Shown here: one piece after another, positions 57,040 to 64,000 of the stretch
Layout of the letters: every line of letters starts with the position of its first letter
How positions within the stretch are numbered: the stretch's first letter is position 1
Source of the DNA: Trissonchulus latispiculum
Taxonomy: Eukaryota > Nematoda > Enoplea > Enoplida > Ironidae
Assembly: GCA_030248195.1 (NCBI GenBank)
Contig: JASAND010005608.1
Location: 59,877 to 123,876, forward strand
DNA: 64,000 bases
Direction of reading: 5' to 3'
Program-made: the position numbers and the translations under genes
Notes under the pieces: model-generated
Database searches by the model: none
What the model was told of the DNA's origin: nothing
Seen by the model: only the letters and a program-made list of their open reading frames with translations

Positions 57040-59903
57040 GGGCATAGGTGTGGCTGGGCCAAAATTGGGGGGAGGGTTCCGACGGAGGGTGGGCCCCCCT
57101 AAATTTTCGATTTTTTGCCATTTTTGGCGACTTTTTGGCCAGTAATCGGGGGTATACACCAAAAATCTGGGGCAGGGGGTGCGAAAATTTGTCGTTTTGG
57201 TGGGGGGTTCGGTACCCCCCTGGGCTTATTCTAGGGATTTTTTCTTGCGGGGCCCCCCCCAAAGGTCCGAGGGGCAAGGAATTTTTGGGGGGGGGGCGAA
57301 AATTTTTCGAAAAATATGCTAAAAATAGCGCTATTTTTCTGGCATATACTATGAAAGTTGATTTTCATAGCAAAAATAAGCAGATTTAGTGTTGAAAAGG
57401 GCAAAAATTGAGTGAAAATCTCCGGTGACGCCGGAAAATTTTTGAAAATTTGGCCTTCTGAGCGATTTTTTCCAAATGGAGGGGGTCGCCGACCCCCCTA
57501 AACATTCTTTCCTACCCTCCCCCAAATCGATTTTTTTCAGACCCCTCCCCCCTAAAAATTTTCAAACCCTTACCTAAATTTTTGAAAATTTTTAGCTAAA
57601 AATTCGAAATTTTTCCAATAAATTCCAAAAATTAGCGAAAAATTGATAGAATTAGCTTAATTAAGCCAAAACTCTTTATTAAAAATTGCTGTAAATTGAG
57701 ACAATTTTTTAACGAAAAACCGATTTTTCGCCGACCCCCCCCCTCGAAAATTTTTTACCCCTCCCCCCAAATCGACTCTTCGCGAAATCGAAACCCTACA
57801 TGTAATCTAGGATCTAATGTAATCTATGATCTGATCGGATCGACCTCTCGATTTGATTTTTGATTTCAGCGACCCCGATTTCCTACATATGCGCACCACG
57901 AAATGGCCGAAAACAGCTGTTTTTGGGGACTTTTCCCAACTTTGACCCTGGGCGAGGAACCACGGGCGCCATGCAGCCCGAGGGTCACATCCGTCGGTTT
58001 CTGCGATATGCTCATCGTTTTCAGCCTCCCCGATTTCCTACATATGCGCACCATCAAATGGCCGAAAAGCGCCATTTTAGATGACTTTTTGACAATTTTC
58101 TATGTTGGGACCCTCGAAAATTTTCTAAGTCCGAATGTTCGCGAGCCCATGTTTGACAGTCTGTAGAAACCGCTAGAAGCCGAATTAGATCAAAATAATC
58201 AATAGTAAACAAGTTCATGGTTTCGCTAACAAGATAATAATAGGTAAAGGTTACCACCATAAGGCATGTGAAAAATCAGTGTGCTAGAATAAATACCACG
58301 AGCGTAAAGGAGAAACACAAGAGAATAAAAAAAACCCCACTTAGAAAGTAGCTGTGAAAAATGAAAATTTTCAAAGTTATTTTTCCGGACAAGTTTGGTA
58401 TCATTCGAAAGCTCTTGACCTGGGGATTTCAAAAATGTGAATATTAGCTCTTAATTCCTTACCGTTACTTACTACTTCTTTTGATCAGTCACCGAGCAAC
58501 CAGTGATTTCATATAACTTATTATATAATATAAATTATATCATATAAAGTTTGGAAAGTAAACCAGATTGATTCAGAAAAAACCTGGAAAATGTCTAGAA
58601 AAAGTCTGGAAAATGTCTGGAAAGTAAACCAGATTAATTCAGAAAAAAACCGGGATAAAGTCTAGAAAAAGTCTGAAAATGTCCGGGAAAAGTCTGGAAA
58701 ATGTCTGAAAAGTAAGCCAGATTGATTCTGAAAAAACCTGGAAAAAGTGTAGAAAATTCCTGGAATAGGTCTGAAAAATTCATTCGACAAACATCCTTGG
58801 TCTTGAAAATGACCGGAAAAGCTCAGGATAAAACCTGGAAAAAGTCAGGAAAGAAATGCGGACGGCTCCTCAAAAAGTCTGGAAAAAGTCTGGAAAATTT
58901 TAAAATGCGTACAAAAATCTGGAAAATGTCTGGAAAATCTCTGGATAATGTCTGGAAAAAAGTTGGAAAAAGTCTGGAAAGTGTTTCAAAAATGTCTGGA
59001 AAATTTCTGGAAAAAATCTGGAAAATAAACATCCAGAATTTTTCCAGGTTTTTTCAGAAAAAAGTTTTCCTGTGTTACCCCCCCCCCAGATTTTTGGACT
59101 ATCCCTCCCCCCATTTTTGGTTACCCCCCCCCGACCCGAACCCCCCATCCAGCACTTTTTGGGGTCAAAAAGTTAGCTAGATTGTGCTCAAAAATGGTCA
59201 TTTTTTGAAAAAATTTCTCAAATTTTGGCTTAAAATAGATTTAAAACGGTGTAAAAACGCCTAAAACGATAAAAAGAAGCCTTGTTTCGACAAAAAACGC
59301 GTTAAAATACAAAAAATTTTGCGTTTTTGGGCCATTTTTTGAATTTTCTGAGGTCCGAATTTTGGGGGGGGTTCGGGGAGGTACTCCCTATCACATTTTG
59401 GGGGTCGACCACCAAATTTCCGAAGTTTACCCCCCCCCCAACCATAGGTGTGTTGGGGGGGTTGGAGGGGGGACCCCCCCCCAAATGGAGGGGCCACCAA
59501 CCCCCCCCCCCCTAAAAATTTTTTCCTAACCCTTCCCCGCAAATCGACTTTTTCAGACCCCTCCGCCCTAAAAATTTTCAAACCCCTACCTAAATTTTTG
59601 AAAATTTTTAGTTAAAAATTCGAAATTTTTCCAAAAAACTCCAAAAATTAGCGAAAAATTGCTAGAATTCGCTTATTTAAGCCAAAAATCGTTAAAAATG
59701 GCTGTGAATTGAGAAAATTTTTGAATTTTTTAACGAAAAACCTTTTTTCGAAATTTTTCGCCGACCCCCCTAGAAAATTTTTCTTACCCCTCCCCCCAAA
59801 TCGACTTTTCGCGACCCCCCTTCTCCTTTTTTCGCCAAACCCCCGACCTACTTTTTTCTGAACCCTCACCTCCACGTTTTTCTCCAGCCACACCTATGCC
59901 CCC
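57040..59903. mobile_element. Composite bounded by inverse GGGCATAGGTGTGGCTGG ends
   Basis: GGGCATAGGTGTGGCTGG at 57040 is inverse to CCAGCCACACCTATGCCC ending near 59901. Two direct copies of a ~300-bp module (57500-57785 and 59510-59830, from TAAAAATTTTCAAACCC to CCCCAAATCGACT) lie near each end. They are rich in poly-C with CCCCTAAAAATTTT motifs. The middle holds a sequence related to the 24.6/55.2-kb family (GCGCACCA, AAATGGCCGAAAA) and a TCTGGAAAA array. It is probably one element with later insertions, or two related elements. Confidence 0.65.
58570..59060. repeat. TCTGGAAAA array, third locus
   Basis: More than thirty near-copies of GTCTGGAAAATG / GTCTGGAAAAA with ~11-12-bp spacing. 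It ends where CCAGAATTTTTCCAGG turns the array around. Confidence 0.9.
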
Positions 59904-59989
59904 AACCAAAATTTCCAAAGGAAACTATGCCCCTGCAGATAAACGGATGGTATCCATTGCATCATTATATTATATGCTATTAGCTAGGT

Positions 59990-60215
59990 TGAATCTTATA
60001 GGCGTTTACCGTTTGCTTGACGTTGACGGGATTCCGGAATTCCGTTAACGTACAACGCCTTTCCAAAATGGAATTCCCCGTCTTGAATTTTTGAAAATCC
60101 GTTACTGCCGAGGTGATTCCGGAATTTACCCCGTCCGTTAACGGAATTCCAGCTTTCCCTGGTTCGCTTTCCGGATTCCGTTCACGCCAGCCTGCTAACC
60201 TTTTTGAAAGGCGCA
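59990..60215 (-). repeat. CCGTTAACGG dispersed repeat, copy B
   Basis: Inverse of 8007-8225, sharing GGAATTTACCCCGTCCGTTA, CGCTTTCCGGATTCCGTTCA and the terminal CTTTTTGAAAGGCGCA. Confidence 0.82.
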
Positions 60216-60914
60216 TATATCTACGTGTACATTATATACCTTCTGACGTTATCTTCGTGCGTATGTTTATGTTACTATACCTGTATATACGTATATATCA
60301 ACATACTATGTATGCAACGTGGCAGTAACCCTTATACGTATACTATTGCATTCGCATCTACAAACTTATCTACATATATATATACTTCCACTGAATTACT
60401 GCCAATTACAGTTATGTACACCAGCACACGAGCGCCTGTATCAACGTCAAACAGTGTATACATAAGCGCAATACGTGGTATATATATACATATATATCTA
60501 TATCTATATGCACCTGTACATTTGGTCACGCTACAAATCCGTCAGCTCAGACTATCTTTCACATTATCACATCGCTAATGAATGGGTTAACAAGGTCCAC
60601 CTGCGTTTCCTTACTAATTTCGAGTCTATTTCATGGCTATCCATGCTAATCTCAAATTAAAGGAACCACATACAAGATAATCTGTCTTTCATAATATGTG
60701 ACCTTTCACAAACTAATCTGAGCTTACAAGAAACAAATATGGATGCTATCAGGCACTAACCATTAAGGTTAAACCACAAATTTACGGCCAAGCTAATGGT
60801 CCGTTCACATAAATAGCCTCATCATAAATCCCGATCTAGACTATAATTATGGTATCAAAGGATAAATCTGGCCATATGGCTACTAAAACACCTGAATTAA
60901 TTCAGCAAAGCTTA
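60216..60914. other. TA-rich DNA, no gene seen
   Basis: TATATACGTATATA-type tracts give spurious frames. Confidence 0.5.
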
Positions 60915-61051
60915 GTCACTCGGGTTCTTGAAGCTACCTGGTCACTCGAGTTCTTGCAGCCAGTCTGATCAGTCGCTCTTGTTTCACTCTTAAAACCCAC
61001 ATTTCTGTACTCGACTCCTTCACTCGTCGTCTATCTATTGACTGCCTCCTT
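60915..61051 (+). promoter_or_regulatory. Possible leader or promoter region of the 264-aa ORF
   Basis: GTCACTCGGGTTCTTGAAGC and GTCACTCGAGTTCTTGCAGC stand 26 bp apart, followed by GATCAGTCGC (an initiator-like TCAGT). No TATA box is seen. Role inferred from position only. Confidence 0.3.
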
Positions 61052-61846
61052 ATGGCTCAAAGGCTCTGCTCAGATAACACGGCACCCCTGTCACCACAGG
61101 ACGCAGATGTAAGTTACCCTCTTCTTCAGATAGAATATTTGAAATCATTGAAAGCAGACCATGCTTTCAAACTGTTGTTAGCCCACTACGATATTATGGG
61201 CACGTCGTGGAATATCGACTACTCCAAATCAGAGGACGTTTGGCTGAAAACATTCTGCATGGGACGAGAATTGTCTCCCATCATACCACTTACTTTCTTT
61301 GGCGTGCTTCGAGCACAGACTAAAAAGCTTCGACAAGATTTAAAACAGTTCTACTCTATGAGCGACAAGTTTGCAGATGCCTACCGACCAGTAGACCTGG
61401 TATATAGCAGCAAAAATTTGTATGAACAGATGCTCACTAACATCTGTGTCACCGATTTGCACGCTACCGTGCCTCCTCTATTTAGCATCTCCGATCCTCT
61501 GGAATTTGCAGAGCAAATTCATGAAGTGACCCGCTGGAACGTGCGTTACTACGACTACGTAGATTTGTGGGAGTTAGAAGCTCCTCTCGGCGTTCGTGTA
61601 GCTGCACGAAATGTGAAATTGGCAGCGTACACGCTTTTCAGTGCCCGCTTTGCGCAGGACACACTGTCCTCACATTTCATTTCGTTCTACCAGGCGCTGA
61701 AAACTGCCGACATGCTGTCATTCCAGAGCACAATGACAGCACTTGTACGCATAATTTTTGCGAAATCTATCGCCGAGCGTAGTTTTATGCAGATTACACC
61801 TTGTTATGTTGACGATCCGTCGACCAGCGACAGTGAGGAGGACTAA
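61052..61846 (+). CDS. Uncharacterised 264-aa protein with acidic tail
   Basis: One uninterrupted ORF from ATG 61052 to TAA. The composition is that of a folded, mostly helical protein with several Trp/Tyr-rich segments (WNVRYYDYVDLWELEAPLG near residue 168, FFGVLRAQTKKLRQDLKQFY near 83). It ends in STSDSEED. I see no zinc knuckle, nuclease motif or membrane helix. Base composition is clearly coding-like compared with its surroundings. It lies 2.3 kb upstream of an LTR start on the same strand, so it may be an element protein (Gag-like or accessory) rather than a host gene. The family is unknown. Confidence 0.7.
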   Translation: MAQRLCSDNTAPLSPQDADVSYPLLQIEYLKSLKADHAFKLLLAHYDIMGTSWNIDYSKSEDVWLKTFCMGRELSPIIPLTFFGVLRAQTKKLRQDLKQFYSMSDKFADAYRPVDLVYSSKNLYEQMLTNICVTDLHATVPPLFSISDPLEFAEQIHEVTRWNVRYYDYVDLWELEAPLGVRVAARNVKLAAYTLFSARFAQDTLSSHFISFYQALKTADMLSFQSTMTALVRIIFAKSIAERSFMQITPCYVDDPSTSDSEED

Positions 61847-62417
61847 GTTACACAATTTAACACTCACTGCTTCAGTGTAAAATACACAATTCTTACTGTG
61901 CATGTACATATGCAAACTGGGAACAAAACTAAAAATTAACTGGAAAATGTAAAAGAATCCACGCTTACCATTATAAACAATGGCATTTGCCGTAAGCAAT
62001 ACACGTTTCAAATAGCCTGGGAATAATATTGTACTGAACACGGTGAAGGGGAATAGCAAGTATCAGATGCAATCATACATCTGAAAAATTTCTATCAGAG
62101 TTACAATGTCACAGTTACCAGTACTGAATTTGTTTAGTATGCAGCCCTACAGTATATATATATCTGCCTTTTCACATGTCATATTACGGCCAACAGAACT
62201 ATATATTCATGTATACTACATATATGTTGTCCTTACTGCACATATGCATATACTCTCACTGGCCAGTTCTATTATATACCTCCAACTATATATATATATA
62301 TATATATATATATCCTCACCCGTGGCGGATCATAAACCAGTTGTGTTTTGTTCCATTCTCGAATTGCAAAACTCGTCTTGTATAGCTTAGCTACGCTAAT
62401 TTCATTTACTGTTACAG
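61847..62417. other. Interval between the two right-end ORFs
   Basis: AT-rich, with a (TA)n tract at about 62286-62312. It ends in a good splice acceptor (TTTACTGTTACAG) at 62417, directly before the second ORF's open frame. This suggests an intron whose donor I could not place: the obvious donor in the first ORF gives the wrong phase. Confidence 0.45.
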
Positions 62418-62447
62418 ATTGCCAGCACCGACGGCGAATCCATCCAC

Positions 62448-63311
62448 ATGGATGAGGGAATGCTCGATCTATTTGGAAGTGAATCCGACTCGAATGCTCC
62501 GGTTTCACCTGATCCGGAAAATGAAATCAGAGACCCGTCGGAAGACGAAGCTACGAATCAGCAGCCACGGCAACGTCCGCTGGTTTCCCGCAAGGGTAAA
62601 ACCCCTGCGGTCCCAACCAGACCCCGTACGGGAAAAGATATGGCGGTTGTGGAAGGCTACCGCGCCACCTGGATCGCAGCAGCACAAGACGAGATTATCG
62701 GCGAAGGACGTGATTCGTCATCTCAACCGCGACGTCGCCGCATGGCCAACGTTGTACGTCATCAGAGTGATTCGCTGCCGCAAAACGAGCAGCCGAGCAC
62801 CTCATCGTACGCGGCTCAACACCAGAATCCTCCACAGGCTCCGCAGCCTCCACCACGACCACCTATGCAGGCGGGCCCGTCTCAGGTCGGTGCAGCCGCG
62901 CCGGCGCTCGCACTCAAGGCTACCACCATGATGTTTTGGGATGCTTCGTGTCATGGCTACACGGAGCCGACTGGGCCACTATACGAGATCCCATTGCCAC
63001 GTCAGCAAGAGGTCTTCTTCCAGGGAGCACCAGCGATTTCCCGCCCAGCTGGATTGCCGCCACACGTGGCCGCTGCATGCCGCAAGGCACGGCGGCACGA
63101 GCATTTGCTGCACCGAGCCGCCAAGCTGATCCTGTTTGGTTTAGATCACCCCGCTGGTGGGAAAAACCGGATCCTCTCTGGTGTGAAAATCCTGGGATCG
63201 CTCGTCCACGACCTTCGCCGGGAACAGGAAGTGCATCCGCCGCCCCCTGCTCGCCGTGCTACCCACCAGAGCAGCCGTCGTCACCGCCGCTCATTCCGTG
63301 GTCGCCGTTAA
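62448..63311 (+). CDS. Uncharacterised basic Pro/Arg-rich 287-aa protein next to the LTR
   Basis: The frame is open from the splice acceptor at 62417 (giving ASTDGESIH before the first ATG at 62448) to TAA 63309-63311. The N-terminus is acidic (MDEGMLDLFGSESDSNAP). A disordered Gln/Pro/Arg region follows, then a short structured part (PAGLPPHVAAACRKARRHEH, LLHRAAKLILFGLDHPAGG). The C-terminus is Arg/His-rich (RRHRRSFRGRR) and could bind nucleic acid, as nucleocapsid tails do; that is inference. It ends 36 bp before the LTR, so it belongs to the element. It has no zinc knuckle and no pol motif. GC content is far above the flanks. Confidence 0.72.
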   Translation: MDEGMLDLFGSESDSNAPVSPDPENEIRDPSEDEATNQQPRQRPLVSRKGKTPAVPTRPRTGKDMAVVEGYRATWIAAAQDEIIGEGRDSSSQPRRRRMANVVRHQSDSLPQNEQPSTSSYAAQHQNPPQAPQPPPRPPMQAGPSQVGAAAPALALKATTMMFWDASCHGYTEPTGPLYEIPLPRQQEVFFQGAPAISRPAGLPPHVAAACRKARRHEHLLHRAAKLILFGLDHPAGGKNRILSGVKILGSLVHDLRREQEVHPPPPARRATHQSSRRHRRSFRGRR

Positions 63312-63347
63312 GAAAAGTGGACTTTTCTTGCCCCGCCAGGGGAGAAA
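63310..63347 (+). promoter_or_regulatory. Polypurine tract with adjacent 9-bp hairpin, before the LTR
   Basis: AAGAAAAGT-GG-ACTTTTCTT is a perfect 9-bp stem overlapping the stop codon. CCCCGCCAGGGGAGAAA then leads directly into TGT. The purine run AGGGGAGAAA is the expected plus-strand primer. Confidence 0.72.
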
Positions 63348-63651
63348 TGTCGTAACTGAAAACACTCAAACGTTTTATGTATATATCTGTTACCCTATGT
63401 ACTTCAACTAACTAGGTACATATGGCGTATATACCTATCTATTTCTCTTAACCTAATCTATCTATTTCAATTACTCTCCTCTTCAAAAATATTCTCCTTT
63501 AATTTCACAACAAATTATCCCCCCAGACGCCATCTGTACTTCATTTCAAGACTAAGCCCTTATTTTGTCTGGAACTTTGCTAATCCTTGCTTAATGTAAA
63601 AGCTTATTGTGTAAGCTATGGCCTACGGTAGTAGGCGGGACTATACTTGAC

Positions 63652-63687
63652 TATTTAAGCTCAACTACCGTTGTGTCGTGAGTCAGT
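63652..63687 (+). promoter_or_regulatory. LTR core promoter: TATTTAA and TCAGT initiator
   Basis: TATTTAA starts at 63652, and an arthropod-style TCAGT initiator lies at 63683-63687, ~33 bp downstream. This spacing is right for a start site near 63685. The U3/R boundary would fall here. Confidence 0.55.
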
Positions 63688-63744
63688 GTATTGTGGGTTG
63701 TTTAGTAAACGAGTGGTTTGTCTCCTCGTTGAAGTAGTGTTACC

Positions 63745-63860
63745 GTCTAGTATACGCTAGACGAGATATTCCCTACGAACATATTCGTAGGAGGTCCTGA
63801 ACCAAACGTTCAGAGTTCCCTGAACTATAGTTCAGAAGTACTCCCTTACCTATAGTAAGG
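63745..63860 (+). other. Array of five evenly spaced hairpins downstream of the LTR start site
   Basis: Perfect stems with different sequences: GTCTAG/CTAGAC (63745-63762), CCTACGAA/TTCGTAGG (63772-63791), CTGAAC/GTTCAG (63797-63813), CTGAACTATAGTTCAG (63820-63835), CCTTAC/GTAAGG (63844-63860). Starts are 27, 25, 23 and 24 nt apart. In a transcript starting near 63685 all would lie in the leader. Confidence 0.8.
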
Positions 63861-64000
63861 TAAATACTTACGTGTATACGTGTATACCCTACTACGGTCG
63901 GTGGACGGATAGAATACTCACAAAGTTAAAACTGACTGCGTATACAGTAGAACTAGCTATATTACTAGCTACTACTTAAACAGCTATCTTGCGCTGTTAC

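Larger units (their letters stand above)
63348..64000 (+). mobile_element. 3' LTR of a retrotransposon (runs off the window)
   Basis: It begins TGTCGTAACTG directly after the purine tract, as Ty3/gypsy-type LTRs do. It contains a TATTTAA box, an initiator and a hairpin array, and is at least 653 bp. No second LTR copy could be found upstream in the window. The complete element must therefore be non-autonomous or 5'-truncated, or this LTR is an old solo-type remnant joined to the ORFs. Confidence 0.75.

Noticed and set aside
60204..60660. Plus-strand ORFs rich in Tyr/Ile/Thr
   Set aside because: Translations of TATACGTATA-type low-complexity DNA.
62419..62931. 170-aa Arg-rich ORF overlapping the 287-aa ORF
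   Set aside because: Begins at TTG, alternate frame of a GC-rich gene; the frame from the splice acceptor to the LTR-proximal stop is the better one.

Overview
The window is AT-rich invertebrate-type nuclear DNA. Coding sequence is sparse and split into short GT-AG exons, and most of the rest is nested mobile and repetitive DNA. I cannot name the species. Nothing bacterial (operons, Shine-Dalgarno sites, CRISPR) is present. All host exons I can support lie on the minus strand.

Left end, 1-7.8 kb (all minus strand): a retroelement region with a 922-codon ORF that carries a complete DEDDy 3'-5' exonuclease signature. It is joined by an ATGA stop/start overlap to a second ORF that leaves the window. 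Upstream of it lies a 5'-truncated Ty3/gypsy-type pol (RNase H plus integrase). This pol fragment sits 45 bp past the stop codon of host gene A. Gene A has five phase-compatible exons: 24,017-23,862, 23,569-23,440, 7,765-7,403, 6,635-6,150 and 5,775-5,701. Its third intron (about 15.7 kb) holds an 11.4-kb satellite of ~341-bp monomers plus a 966-bp direct duplication.

Middle, 24-37.2 kb: several foldback structures, namely a 2-kb perfect-centre palindrome split by an 0.8-kb inverted-repeat element, a 1.4-kb inverted-repeat element with TTTCAG arrays, and a deleted Penelope-like element (GIY-YIG) bounded by inverted terminal repeats with hammerhead-like cores. Four exons of an unrecognised gene B end at 34,118.

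37.5-44.3 kb: two related composite repeats begin here (the second is at 50.5-54.4 kb), followed by seven exons of a tau-tubulin kinase (TTBK/Asator family) gene. Its first visible exon carries a one-base frameshift inside the kinase domain.

44.3-60.2 kb: no convincing genes. The interval is filled with palindromic elements, poly-G/poly-C inverted-repeat elements, TCTGGAAAA arrays and tandem repeats. One palindromic element contains a second 1.35-kb hairpin.

Right end, 60.9-64 kb (plus strand): two unfamiliar ORFs (264 and 288 codons), then a purine tract and an LTR start. The LTR has a TATA/initiator pair followed by five evenly spaced hairpins with unrelated stems. The exonuclease ORF pair and the hairpin-array LTR are the best candidates for undescribed systems.
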